52,709 bases of DNA. Source: Corallococcus sp. CA053C (lineage in GTDB: Bacteria > Myxococcota > Myxococcia > Myxococcales > Myxococcaceae). Below the pieces are notes generated by a model. That model was not told the DNA's origin and did no database searches. It saw nothing but the letters and a program-made list of their open reading frames with translations. The DNA is taken from NCBI RefSeq assembly GCF_003611675.1, contig NZ_RAWA01000020.1, forward strand, positions 1 through 52,709, read 5' to 3'. Position numbers and translations under genes: made by a program. Shown piece by piece: positions 17,314 to 25,790 of this stretch. Every line of letters starts with the position of its first letter. Position 1 is the first letter of the stretch.

Positions 17314-18532
17314 GGGAGGACAGAGCGCCCTGCGCCTGGGACTCCTGCGTGGAGAAGGGATCCTGCGTCGGCCGCAGTCCCGTGCGCTCCGCTTCGTTGA
17401 CCGACTCGAGCGCCTCGGAGATGGCGGCCAGCTCTTCCCGCACGCGGCTCAAGCCCAGCTCGGTGTCAGCGGGGGCGGATGTCGCGCCGCTCTGACCGTG
17501 GACCTGGACGAGCTGGGTGACCACGCCCTCGATGCTCCAGCGCAGGCGGGTGAGCTCGGCATCCAGGCGGTCCGCGTTGCGCGCGAGCCGTTCGCGCTGC
17601 GCCCGCTGCGCGTCAATGGCATCCACGGCGCTCTGCAGCGACGCACGCACCTGCGGATCCGCCGAGGCGACGATGCGCGCGGAGAGCGTCGCACGCTCCG
17701 CGTCGAGCCGGCCCATCAGCTCCGGGCTGACCTCGCGGCGCAGGCCCTGCTCACGCTCCCGCAGGTCGTGGCACGAGCGGCGAAGCGCCTTCACGGACTC
17801 CTCGCCTCCACTGAGGAACCCGCGCACGGCTGGCGATGCCTTGCGGAAGGCGGCCTCCAACCGGTCGCAGACCTCGTCGAGTTCGCGGAGCCGTCCGTCC
17901 TCCTGGAACACCGCGACCGCGTCCGGAACGCGCTTCTCGGGCGCACCCGGCCCCTGGGTCGAAGCGATATGCCCACCCGCGCCAAGGTGACCGCCCGCGG
18001 ACAGCCGCGCATTCCGGCCAACGGTGGCTCCCGCGCCAACGCTCGCGGCGCGCTCCACGGTCGCTCCATCCTGGACCGTGGCGCCCCAGCCGACCACGGC
18101 CCCGCGCTGCACCGTCGCGCCGCGCTGCACGGTGGCGCCCATGCGGATGACGGCACCGCTTTCGATGACCGCGTCCTCCTGCACCGTGGCGCCCATCTCG
18201 ATGACCGCGCCGGGCTCGATGCGCGCCGAGGCGGCGATCTCCGCGCCCATGCCGATCCGCGCATCGCGGTCCACCTCCGCCCGTGCGGCGCCCGCCGCGC
18301 CCATGGCACTGCGCACGATGAAGAGGACTCCGGAGCCGACAGCGAGCACGCCCGCGGGGATGAAGAGCCAGGGCGTGACGAAGGCGGCCATGACGCCAAT
18401 GCCCGCGCCCCCCAGCAGCAGCCCTCCGCCCACGCTCCCCAGGACACGCTGCGCCACCGCCCGGCGCACCTCGGTCCTGGCCAATGACTGTTCGGGTACC
18501 GCCAGCTCCTTGTTGTCCACGGTGCCTCCCAT
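17300..18532 (-). CDS. Membrane protein with left-handed beta-helix and coiled coil
   Basis: 410 residues from the ATG at 18532; a GTG at 18541 would add three residues. Two hydrophobic segments (~32-52 and ~56-75) form a hairpin in the membrane. Residues ~88-185 are hexapeptide repeats ('ARIEPGAVIEMGATV', 'ATVQRGATVQRGAVVGWGATV') that predict a left-handed parallel beta-helix of about five turns. Residues ~210-390 are long, charged helices with coiled-coil character ('LDEVCDRLEAAFRKA', 'LRWSIEGVVTQLV'). Hexapeptide helices are usual in acyltransferases, but the catalytic His and loops are not evident and the fold here looks structural. Its 3' end lies in the hairpin-repeat array. Confidence 0.78.
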   Translation of the reverse strand: MGGTVDNKELAVPEQSLARTEVRRAVAQRVLGSVGGGLLLGGAGIGVMAAFVTPWLFIPAGVLAVGSGVLFIVRSAMGAAGAARAEVDRDARIGMGAEIAASARIEPGAVIEMGATVQEDAVIESGAVIRMGATVQRGATVQRGAVVGWGATVQDGATVERAASVGAGATVGRNARLSAGGHLGAGGHIASTQGPGAPEKRVPDAVAVFQEDGRLRELDEVCDRLEAAFRKASPAVRGFLSGGEESVKALRRSCHDLREREQGLRREVSPELMGRLDAERATLSARIVASADPQVRASLQSAVDAIDAQRAQRERLARNADRLDAELTRLRWSIEGVVTQLVQVHGQSGATSAPADTELGLSRVREELAAISEALESVNEAERTGLRPTQDPFSTQESQAQGALSSRVRT

Positions 18533-18601
18533 GTTCCCCACGGGAGAGGGTTCTAGCGTGATTCCGCACGCGTTGCCCCGGGGGCCCGTGTCTCCATGGG
18601 C

Positions 18602-19159
18602 TCAGCCCTGCTTCGCCCACTCGCGCCCGAGCAGCGCGTACTGGAACTCGTCGCCCCAGGCGCCCTTGAAGAAGGTGTTTTCGACGAAGTGGCCCTCGCG
18701 CCTCATGCCCACGCGCTCCAGCACCGCAGCGGCGGCTGCGTTCTTCGCGTCCGTCACGCCGATGATCCGGTGCAGGCCGAGGGTGCCGAACACGTAGCCC
18801 AGCAGCGCCCTCACCGCTTCGGTGCCCAGGCCCTGGCCCTGGTGGCGCCGGGACAGCGTGAAGCCAATCTCGCCCAGGCGCGGGTCGGACTCGTCCACCC
18901 GCAGCGCGCAGTCCCCCACCAGCGCGTCCGTGTCCTTGAGCGCGATGGCGAACTGGAACCACCCGGGCTCTCCGGGCTGGCGGCCGATCATCATCTCGAT
19001 GAGCTGGCGGCCGCGCTGCGCGTCGTAGTCGCTCCAGCTCTGATAGCGCGCCACCTCGGGGTCGTTGCGGTAGGCCACCAGCGCGACCAGGTCCTGCGCT
19101 CGCAGCCGCCTCAACACGAGCCTCGGGGTCTCCACCCTGTCGAACTCCGGTACCGCCAT
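18602..19159 (-). CDS. GNAT-family N-acetyltransferase (RimJ/RimL-like)
   Basis: 185 residues, ATG with GGAGG upstream. The sequence opens 'VETPRLVLRRLRAQDL' and contains the acetyl-CoA loop 'SRRHQGQGLGTEAVRALLGY' and 'GLHRIIGVTDAKNAAAAAVLERVGM', typical of the RimJ/RimL branch that acetylates protein N-termini or small amines. The substrate is unknown. A single gene flanked by unrelated ones. Confidence 0.93.
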   Translation of the reverse strand: MAVPEFDRVETPRLVLRRLRAQDLVALVAYRNDPEVARYQSWSDYDAQRGRQLIEMMIGRQPGEPGWFQFAIALKDTDALVGDCALRVDESDPRLGEIGFTLSRRHQGQGLGTEAVRALLGYVFGTLGLHRIIGVTDAKNAAAAAVLERVGMRREGHFVENTFFKGAWGDEFQYALLGREWAKQG

Positions 19160-19333
19160 GGTCCAGCCTCCACGAATGCTCGGCCTTGGGTGAAACAGCC
19201 CGGGCCTGCCTGCCACCCTATCCCCGCCCCTCGGACCGGGTGTCGTTATCGAGGCGTCAGCGAAATAACAGGAATAGCTGATAGAACTCTTTTCCGCGAA
19301 GGCGCTCCGCCTCGCCCGTGGAAAGGAATCCCT

Positions 19334-20737
19334 GTGTCCAGACATGCAACCCTGCTGCTCGCCGCGGTCGTCGTGACGAGCAGCCTCCTGACCCCGGTGG
19401 CCCGGGCGGCCACCGTCACGAACTACCGGGGTGGCAACACGCCGGTGTACTCGCGCACGTCGTATGACTATGTGCCGAGCGTGATGAAGGACGGCGTCTA
19501 CCGCATGTGGTGGTGCGGCGGCATCGCGGGCGACTACATCCTCTACGCCGAGGCGAACTCGCTGAGCGGCCCCTGGCACGCGCGGGGCTCCACGGTGGCC
19601 AACAGCTACAACACCGCGTTCCGCCCCACCGGCAATGCCGCGCAGTTCGACGGCATCCATGTCTGTGATCCATCCGTCATCCGCGTCGAAGCCACCTACT
19701 ATATGTATTACGGCGGCTACGGCGATGGCACCGGCACGACGATGATTGGCGTTGCGTCCAGCCCGGACGGCCTCAACTGGACGCGCCTCAACGGCGGCAA
19801 TCCCATCATCGTCCCCGCGCGGGACTACCGCACCGTGCCCAACCCGTACGGCGCGGGCCAGCCGAGCGTCACGTACGTCAACGGGAAGTTCTACCTCATC
19901 TTCACGGACTCCACGGGCTACGCGGTGGATGGCAATGGCGGCGGCCAGTTCGTGCTGCGCTCGTCGGATCCCACCTTCCAGAACGACGTGGAGGAGCTGA
20001 CCGCCACCGGCTTCGCGCCCCGGACGGCGACGAACCACACGCGCCACTCGCTGCTTGGCGCGTTCTCCGTGGACTGGCAGTACGTGGACACCAACGACAC
20101 CTTCGCCGTCGCCGTGGATGGCCCCACCGCCAGCGCCACACGCGTGTTCCTCTTCGACAGCGCGCTGAGCCAGCAGGTGGATCAATTCGACGTCGCCGGC
20201 ACCTGGACCGAGGGCCCGGCCATCGTCTCCCGCCCGGACAAGCACGCCATCCCCTCCTCCACGTGCGGCACGGTGCCGGTGGACCTCGTCCGCTCGGTGG
20301 GCCCCGGCGGGCCCGACACCTGGAACCTGGCGCACAGTGGCGTGGACCTGCTGACGGGGCGCACCTGCGATCAGGTGCCACATGGCCGCGTGTACGAGGG
20401 CTACCTGATTCAAAGCTCCGGCCTGCCGCTCACGCTGGCGCGCGGCGGGGTGCGGCTCCAGTTCGCGCTGGCCGCGCCCGCGGGCGACCTGTCGCGCAAC
20501 GCCATCGCCGTGTCATCGGACGTGTTCCACCGCATCCCCTATGGGGCGTCCATGCAGTCGGGGGCCACTGTCTACGGTGCGCCCGGGCGCCCGGCCGCCT
20601 TCCACCTGGATGACGGGCGGCTGTGGCCGGTGAGCTGCCTGGAGGCCATCCAGCACAACAACTCGTCCATCACAGGCATCAGCGTGAGCCAGTGGGATGG
20701 CTACTCCGTGGGGCCGGCGCTTCACTGCGTGAAGTAG
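19334..20737 (+). CDS. Secreted five-bladed beta-propeller protein (GH43-like)
   Basis: 467 residues from a GTG with GAAAGGA seven bases upstream. A signal peptide ends at 'TPVARA|ATV' (~26). The body shows the propeller pattern of GH43/GH32-type proteins: 'DYVPSVMKDGVYRMWWCGG', 'CDPSVIRVEATYYMYYGGY', 'GVASSPDGLNWTRL' and 'GQPSVTYVNGKFYLIF'. The acidic residues at blade starts (Asp in 'YDYVPS', Asp in 'VCDPS') resemble GH43 active-site positions, but the general acid Glu is not certain. It could be a glycosidase or a sugar-binding propeller. The 174-bp upstream region holds a GTTAT/ATAAC inverted repeat in an unusually A/T-rich stretch (19240-19295). Confidence 0.78.
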   Translation: MSRHATLLLAAVVVTSSLLTPVARAATVTNYRGGNTPVYSRTSYDYVPSVMKDGVYRMWWCGGIAGDYILYAEANSLSGPWHARGSTVANSYNTAFRPTGNAAQFDGIHVCDPSVIRVEATYYMYYGGYGDGTGTTMIGVASSPDGLNWTRLNGGNPIIVPARDYRTVPNPYGAGQPSVTYVNGKFYLIFTDSTGYAVDGNGGGQFVLRSSDPTFQNDVEELTATGFAPRTATNHTRHSLLGAFSVDWQYVDTNDTFAVAVDGPTASATRVFLFDSALSQQVDQFDVAGTWTEGPAIVSRPDKHAIPSSTCGTVPVDLVRSVGPGGPDTWNLAHSGVDLLTGRTCDQVPHGRVYEGYLIQSSGLPLTLARGGVRLQFALAAPAGDLSRNAIAVSSDVFHRIPYGASMQSGATVYGAPGRPAAFHLDDGRLWPVSCLEAIQHNNSSITGISVSQWDGYSVGPALHCVK

Positions 20738-20759
20738 CCAGTCCGGCTAGGCTGCCCGG

Positions 20760-21932
20760 ATGACGAACCCGACGCCCTCCCAGCCCTCCGTCCACCCGCT
20801 GCTGGCCACCGCCCAGGCGCTGTTCCCCCGCCTGTCCGCGCGCTCCGATGAGATCGAGAGCGCGCGCCGGCTGCCACCGGACCTGGCCGCGGAGCTGGCC
20901 CGGGAGGGCTTCTTCCGGATGATGCTTCCGGAGTCGCTGGGCGGCCTGGAGCTCCCCCCGGCCGTGTCCTTCCAGATCATCGAAGCCGTGGCGAAGGCGG
21001 ACGGCGCCACGGGCTGGTGCGTGATGATTGGCGCCTCCACCGCGCTGACGTCCGCGTGGCTGCCGGAGGCAGCGGCCCAGGCCGTGTTCGGCGCCCCGGA
21101 CGCCATCACCGGCGGCATGGCGGCGCCCTTCGGCCGCGCCGAGCGGGTCGAGGGCGGCTACCGCGTCACCGGCCGCTGGTCCTGGGTGAGCGGCGGCCAG
21201 CACTGCCAGTGGCTGGTGGGAGGCGCGGTGGTGACGGAAGGAGGCCAGCCCCGCATGGGGCCCACGGGGCTCCCCGAGACGCGGCTGTGCTTCTTCCCTG
21301 CCGGGAGCGTCGTGCTGCACGACACCTGGTTCGCGTCCGGCCTGTGCGGCACGGGCAGCGGGGACATGGAGGTGAAGGACCTCTTCGTGCCGGAGGCATA
21401 TGCCTTCTCACTCTTCAGCCCGCGGCGCGTCACGTCGCCCCTCTACGGCTTCCCCTTCGGCCTGCTGGGGATGGGGATCCCGGCGGTGGCGCTGGGCATC
21501 GCCCGCCGCGCCATCGACGAGTTCATCACGCTGTCCCACCAGAAGACGCTGGTGCTGGAGCGCCGTCAGCTGGCCGCGCGCCCCGCGGCCCAGGAAGCCG
21601 TCGCCGTCGCCGAGGCCACCGTGCGCTCCGCCCGCGCCTTCGTCCTGGAGGCCCTCCACAACCTCTACGCCGAGTCCACGCGGGGCCCGGTGTCCCTGTC
21701 CGCCCGCGCCGAGCTGCGACTGGCGATGACGCATGCCACCCGGAGCGCCGCGCGCGCCGTGGACGGCATGTACGAGGCCGCGGGCGGCAGCGCCGTCTAC
21801 CGCTCGAGCCCCCTCCAACGCTGCTTCCGCGACGTCCACGTCGCCACCCAGCACGCCTACGTGGCTCCCCCCACCCTGGAGCTCATCGGCGGTCTGCTGC
21901 TGGGGCTCGACGTGCCGGCCCCCACGCTGTAG
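20760..21932 (+). CDS. Acyl-CoA dehydrogenase-fold flavin monooxygenase-like protein
   Basis: 390 residues. It has the N-terminal helical domain ('LPPDLAAELAREGFFRMMLPESLGG'), the beta domain ('YRVTGRWSWVSGGQHCQWLVGG') and the C-terminal helical domain of the acyl-CoA dehydrogenase superfamily. The catalytic Glu of true dehydrogenases is not obvious. The 'GRWSWVSG' and C-terminal 'FRDVHVATQHAYVAPPTLELIG' segments are closer to the HpaB/HsaA-like group-D flavin monooxygenases and related hydroxylases, which need a separate flavin reductase; none is adjacent. Substrate unknown. Confidence 0.82.
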   Translation: MTNPTPSQPSVHPLLATAQALFPRLSARSDEIESARRLPPDLAAELAREGFFRMMLPESLGGLELPPAVSFQIIEAVAKADGATGWCVMIGASTALTSAWLPEAAAQAVFGAPDAITGGMAAPFGRAERVEGGYRVTGRWSWVSGGQHCQWLVGGAVVTEGGQPRMGPTGLPETRLCFFPAGSVVLHDTWFASGLCGTGSGDMEVKDLFVPEAYAFSLFSPRRVTSPLYGFPFGLLGMGIPAVALGIARRAIDEFITLSHQKTLVLERRQLAARPAAQEAVAVAEATVRSARAFVLEALHNLYAESTRGPVSLSARAELRLAMTHATRSAARAVDGMYEAAGGSAVYRSSPLQRCFRDVHVATQHAYVAPPTLELIGGLLLGLDVPAPTL

Positions 21933-21944
21933 CGCCCCCCCCGA

Positions 21945-21978
21945 CACGCCGGACGGGGACACCTTCCCGCCCGGCGTG
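21945..21978. terminator. Hairpin between convergent genes, likely bidirectional terminator
   Basis: CACGCCGG-a-CGGG pairs with CCCG-c-CCGGCGTG around an eight-base loop, giving a 12-bp stem with one A/C mismatch. It sits 12 bases after the stop at 21932 and 31 bases from the stop of the convergent gene at 22010. There is no long T run, as is common in high-GC genomes. Confidence 0.6.
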
Positions 21979-22009
21979 GCACCGCGTTCAACCCCTGCGC
22001 CCGGACGGA

Positions 22010-22816
22010 CTACTTCGCCGGGACGGTGGACTCACCGAGGACGGTGAAGTCGCTCGCGGCGGCCTTCACGTCGATGGCGGAGAAGCCGGTGTACGGGTAG
22101 TGCCCGTCCGCCACCTCCTCCACGATCTCCAGCTGGTCGCCGCTGACGGGCTTGCCGCCCGCGTCCAGCGTGAACGCGCCCGGAGCACCCCGGAAGGCCC
22201 AGAGGCAGGCGCCCGAGCTGATGGGGTCCTGCGTGCCAAAGGAGGTGTGGTTGCTGAAGCCGATGCGGATCGGCGTCAGGCGGATGTGGATGTTGTACCA
22301 GTCGGAGTTGACGCCGTAGTCCCACGGGTGCTGGTGCGACAGCATCAGCCGGCCGTTCTGGTACAGGTTCACCCGGTAGGCCGAGGGGCCCGACGCGCCC
22401 GTGAACGTCGGCGTGAGGACCACGCGGTCCCCGTCCACCATCCCGAGGCGCAGCGCGCTGACGACCTGGTCGCCATCCCGCGCCGCCAGGGTGAAGCCCT
22501 GCTTCGTCACACCGAGCCCACCGATGTCGGCCTGCAGCTCCCAGTCCTTGGCCCGGGGGAACTGGCTGGAGAAGCCGTCCGCCTTCACATCCTTCAGTCC
22601 GGAGACGGAGATGCCCTTCGCGGTGCGCGTCAGCGCCGCGCCGCCCGTCGCGCAGTTCTTGATGCCATTGAAGCCCTGGACACACTGCTCGACCTTCGCT
22701 TCCTGCGTCGAAAGCGAGTCACCCTCGGGCGTTTGCGCATCTTCGCCCTGGCAACCGGCGGCCGTCAGGCTCAGGAGCGCGGCCACCATCAGGCGGCCCG
22801 TCAGTTTGATGCTCAT
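22010..22816 (-). CDS. Lipoprotein of unknown function
   Basis: 268 residues. AAGAAGG precedes the ATG and a lipoprotein signal follows ('ALLSLTAAGCQG', Cys22). The mature part is beta-rich with Trp/His clusters ('LMLSHQHPWDYGVNSDWYN', 'IRIGFSNHTSFG') and four Cys. I do not recognise the family. It looks like a surface-exposed or periplasmic globular domain. It is divergent from the biosynthetic operon beginning at 23178. Confidence 0.75.
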   Translation of the reverse strand: MSIKLTGRLMVAALLSLTAAGCQGEDAQTPEGDSLSTQEAKVEQCVQGFNGIKNCATGGAALTRTAKGISVSGLKDVKADGFSSQFPRAKDWELQADIGGLGVTKQGFTLAARDGDQVVSALRLGMVDGDRVVLTPTFTGASGPSAYRVNLYQNGRLMLSHQHPWDYGVNSDWYNIHIRLTPIRIGFSNHTSFGTQDPISSGACLWAFRGAPGAFTLDAGGKPVSGDQLEIVEEVADGHYPYTGFSAIDVKAAASDFTVLGESTVPAK

Positions 22817-23177
22817 GGATGAACCTTCTTCTCGTGGGGGGATGACTGCATGTCGGGTCGGCTGAAGACCCGGCCCGCGCCGATGCACCCGCCGGGCCAT
22901 GGCCCCTCCGCGTGCGGCCCGTGCCCGGGAGCACCGCGACGGGCCGGCGCTCAGTAGCGCGACCTGCCACAGATTCGCACGGGCCGTAACCTCCCCTGTC
23001 ACAGGCGCGGTCCGGGCATGTCAGACCGGTCGTTATTGTGGTTCGCGTCCAACACGGCACGCCTTGCCGGGAGACCCGCCAGGTCTGGGGAATCCCTCTC
23101 ACTGTTCGTCATCTTCGCGAAACACATCACTCAAGACACTCCAAGGGCGCGATGCCTTGCCTTGAGAGGGGGATGAA
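22817..23177. other. 361-bp divergent intergenic region
   Basis: I see no coding frame here. Near the minus-strand gene a CGGGTC/GACCCG hairpin (22854-22872) lies in its leader. The half next to the operon contains a less G+C-rich stretch (about 23085-23130), which is where I would expect the promoter of the 23178 operon. I cannot identify a confident -35/-10 or sigma-54 element. Confidence 0.5.
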
Positions 23178-23915
23178 ATGCCTTCCGCGGTGGTACTGGA
23201 AACGGGCCTGACGGCCAGCACGGGGTCGTCTCCGGACGCACTGGGTGCCTTGAAGACCTGGGTGTCCAACCTGGTGGATGGCCCCTTCCCCCTGGAGGTG
23301 AGCGGTCCCCTCTTCGGGGCGACGGCGCCCGAGGCGGTCGAGCGCATCCAGCAGTTTCGCGAGGCCCAGTACCGGGAGCGCTTGGGCTACCTGCTGGGCC
23401 CGGAGCAGCTGCGGCTGGAAGCCTGGCTCCAACTGGACGCCCGCAGCGCGCACTTCGCCGTCAGCCGCAACGGGCGGATGGTGGGCGCCCTGCGCATGAC
23501 GCCCGCGCCGTTCGAGTTCCCCGCGCTGGCGGAATCCCTCTCCCACTGGGAGGGCCGCTTCCCCGGCTACGTGGAGCTCAGCCGGCTGGTGGTGAGCCCC
23601 GAGGAGCGCAGCGCGCTCGTCCCGCCCCGGCTGCTGGTCGCCGCGAGCGACTGGGCCATGAAGGCGGGGCACGTGGGCATCGTCGGGCTGTGCCGCCGGG
23701 CGGCCCGGACGGTGTTCGAACGCTATGGGCTCACCGCCACCTCGGAGACGCCCCACGGCGTCCCGATGCGGGGCCCCCAACCCTATTCACTGATGGCGGG
23801 GACGTGGCGGGAGCTCATCGCCGCCACCACCCGCATGTCGGAGCGCCTCAGCCGCCCGCGCAAGAACTCCCTGGCGGAAGCCCCTTCCCGCCACCACCCG
23901 ATGGAGCAGACATGA
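23178..23915 (+). CDS. LuxI/FeeM-like N-acyl amino acid (autoinducer-type) synthase
   Basis: 245 residues with AGGGGG before the ATG. It carries the landmarks of the autoinducer-synthase/FeeM branch of the GNAT fold: 'FREAQYRERLGY' (N-terminal Arg-rich helix), 'HFAVSRNGRMVGALRMTP' (strands beta2-3 with the basic residue before Pro) and 'VELSRLVVSPEERS' (the ELSR motif of LuxI proteins). These enzymes transfer fatty acyl groups from ACP or CoA to an amino acid or to the aminobutyryl part of SAM. It is the first gene of a tight five-gene operon; its stop overlaps the next start (ATGA). The acyl donor and acceptor are unknown. Confidence 0.8.
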   Translation: MPSAVVLETGLTASTGSSPDALGALKTWVSNLVDGPFPLEVSGPLFGATAPEAVERIQQFREAQYRERLGYLLGPEQLRLEAWLQLDARSAHFAVSRNGRMVGALRMTPAPFEFPALAESLSHWEGRFPGYVELSRLVVSPEERSALVPPRLLVAASDWAMKAGHVGIVGLCRRAARTVFERYGLTATSETPHGVPMRGPQPYSLMAGTWRELIAATTRMSERLSRPRKNSLAEAPSRHHPMEQT

Positions 23916-24637
23916 CGACGCCTTCCCATGAGAATCCCGGCCTCGCGAAGCTCAAGGCCCGCCTCACCGAGGTCTGGCAGGAGATCCTGAGCGAGTCCCG
24001 CTTCGTGCGCATCATCCAGCAGGGGGAGATCAGCAAGGCGCTCTACGCGCTCTACATGATCGAGACCTACCACTACACCCGGCACAACGCGCGCAACCAG
24101 GCGCTGGTGGCCATCCGCACCGGTTCGGATGACCGGCACTACCAGAAGTTCTGTTTCAAGCACGCCGAGGAGGAGATCGGCCATGAGCAGATGGCGCTGC
24201 ATGACGTGGTCAGCATGGGCGCCCCCCAGGGCTTCTCCATCCCTCCGCCGCTCGCCGCCACGGAGGTGCTGACGGGCTACCTGTATTGGATCTCCTACCA
24301 GGGCAATCCCTTGCAGCGGCTGGGCTACAGCTACTGGGCGGAGAGCTGCTACGAATACATCCGTCCGCTGATGGCCCGGGTGCAGAAGACGCTGGGGCTC
24401 ACCGCCGCGCAGATGACCTTCTTCGTCGCGCACGCGGACATCGACGAGGACCACTCCGCGCTCGTCAACGAGATGATCTCCAAGAAGTGCCAGACCCCGG
24501 AGGACTGGGAGGACGTGGCGCGGGTGATGGAGACCAGCCTGCGGCTGACCTGGCGGATGATGGACGAGGTGGTGGACGCGCACGCGCGGCTGCTCGCGGG
24601 ACAGAGCGAGCGCGGCGCCTTCCTCCAGGCGCTCTAG
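23912..24637 (+). CDS. Haem-oxygenase-like diiron oxidase/oxygenase (HDO)
   Basis: 241 residues. The all-helical sequence shows the ligand pattern of the HDO group (UndA, SznF, CADD): Glu51-x2-His54 in 'IETYHYTRH', an acidic helix 'HAEEEIGHEQ' (Glu88, His91), Glu144 in 'YWAESCYEY', and His174-x3-Asp178-x2-His181 in 'VAHADIDEDH'. Members perform oxidative decarboxylation, desaturation or N-oxygenation of amino-acid or fatty-acid substrates. It overlaps the acyl-synthase gene upstream and lies four bases from the BtaA-like gene, so its substrate is probably a product of those enzymes (inference). Confidence 0.85.
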   Translation: MTTPSHENPGLAKLKARLTEVWQEILSESRFVRIIQQGEISKALYALYMIETYHYTRHNARNQALVAIRTGSDDRHYQKFCFKHAEEEIGHEQMALHDVVSMGAPQGFSIPPPLAATEVLTGYLYWISYQGNPLQRLGYSYWAESCYEYIRPLMARVQKTLGLTAAQMTFFVAHADIDEDHSALVNEMISKKCQTPEDWEDVARVMETSLRLTWRMMDEVVDAHARLLAGQSERGAFLQAL

Positions 24638-24641
24638 AGCC

Positions 24642-25790
24642 ATGGCCGGGACCTACTTCCGCCACCTCAACTACGCGCTGGGGGATGAGGACTCGAGCGT
24701 CGAGCTCCAGGTCCTCCCGCCCGACACCGGACGAGTGGTCGCGGTCGCCGGCAGCGGCGGACGCGTCATCCCCCTGCTGGCGCGAGGACCGCGCGAGCTG
24801 GCGTGCGTGGACATCTCCGACACCCAGCTCGCGCTGACCGAGCTGCGCGTTTGCGCCCTGCGCATGCTGGAGCACCCGGAGTACCTGGGGCTCCTGGGCT
24901 ACGAGCCCATGCCCGTGGCGCGCCGGCTGGAGCTGCTCGGCAAGCTGCCCCTGTCCCCGTCCGCGCGCACCGCCCTGGAGCCGCTGAAGGCCGCGGTCGC
25001 CGCCGGGGAGCGGATCATCTACCTGGGCCGCTTCGAACAGATGCTGCGCACGCTGTCCCGGGTCAACGGGCTGCTCACCCGGGCCGCCGGACGGAGGCTG
25101 TTCGACCAGGCCGACCTGGAAGCGCAGCGCGCCTACGTGAGGTCCGGCTTCCCCCGGAGAGCGTGGAAGGGCGTGCTGATGCTCCTGGGCAACTCGGCGG
25201 TCCTGAACTCGCTACTGTACCGGGGGGACTTCCCGAAGAAGAACCGCAACGGCAGCACCTTCCACATCTACCAGGAGCTCTTCGACCGGCTGTTCCAGGA
25301 CATCCCGGCGCGCAAGAGCTTCTTCCTCCAGATGGTGTTCCTGGGGGAGCTGCGGTTCGCGGAGGGCTACCTCATCGAGTGCGACCCGGCCATCTACCGG
25401 GCGGCCCAGCGGCACGCGCGGACGTGCCGCATCGACTTCATCCAGGGCGACATCGTGGAGCACGTCCAGAAGCAGCGCGACGTGGGCTTCGTCTCGCTCT
25501 CCGACGTGCCGTCGTTCCTGCCCCCGGCGCGAGAGCAGACCTTCCTGGAGGAGCTGAAGCCCGGCCTCGCGCCCGGAGCGCTGGTGGTGACGCGGGGGCA
25601 CCTGCGCGTCGTCACCCCCGGCCACGCGGGCTACGCGCACGTCACCGACCGCTACCAGGACGCCCTGGCCCGGGAGACGACGCAGCTCTGGACCATCCAC
25701 GTCTATCAGCGGGAGCCCTCCGGCGTGGCCGGGGAGCGCTTCCAGGAGGACCTGTCGCATGCACGCGGTCAGGCTGAACCGTTCGTTTGA
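24642..25790 (+). CDS. BtaA-like (DUF3419) S-adenosylmethionine 3-amino-3-carboxypropyl transferase
   Basis: 382 residues. It opens 'YFRHLNYALGDEDSSVE' and has 'VVAVAGSGGRVIPLL' and 'ELACVDISDTQLALTELR', a Rossmann SAM site as in BtaA, followed by 'YLGRFEQMLRTLSRVN' and a C-terminal 'DVGFVSLSDVPSFLPP'. BtaA transfers the 3-amino-3-carboxypropyl group of SAM to diacylglycerol in betaine-lipid synthesis; no BtaB-like N-methyltransferase is nearby, so betaine lipid is unlikely as end product. In this operon the transferred homoseryl-like group would expose an amine for the acyl synthase at 23178 (inference). Its 3' end overlaps the next gene by 32 bases. Confidence 0.83.
   Translation: MAGTYFRHLNYALGDEDSSVELQVLPPDTGRVVAVAGSGGRVIPLLARGPRELACVDISDTQLALTELRVCALRMLEHPEYLGLLGYEPMPVARRLELLGKLPLSPSARTALEPLKAAVAAGERIIYLGRFEQMLRTLSRVNGLLTRAAGRRLFDQADLEAQRAYVRSGFPRRAWKGVLMLLGNSAVLNSLLYRGDFPKKNRNGSTFHIYQELFDRLFQDIPARKSFFLQMVFLGELRFAEGYLIECDPAIYRAAQRHARTCRIDFIQGDIVEHVQKQRDVGFVSLSDVPSFLPPAREQTFLEELKPGLAPGALVVTRGHLRVVTPGHAGYAHVTDRYQDALARETTQLWTIHVYQREPSGVAGERFQEDLSHARGQAEPFV

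Noticed and set aside
18540-18601. Terminator at GCCCCGGGGGC
   Set aside because: The palindrome leaves no room for a loop and has no T run; it is expected by chance at this G+C content.
24642-25790. Betaine-lipid pathway
   Set aside because: A BtaA-like enzyme is present but no N-methyltransferase (BtaB) is in the operon.
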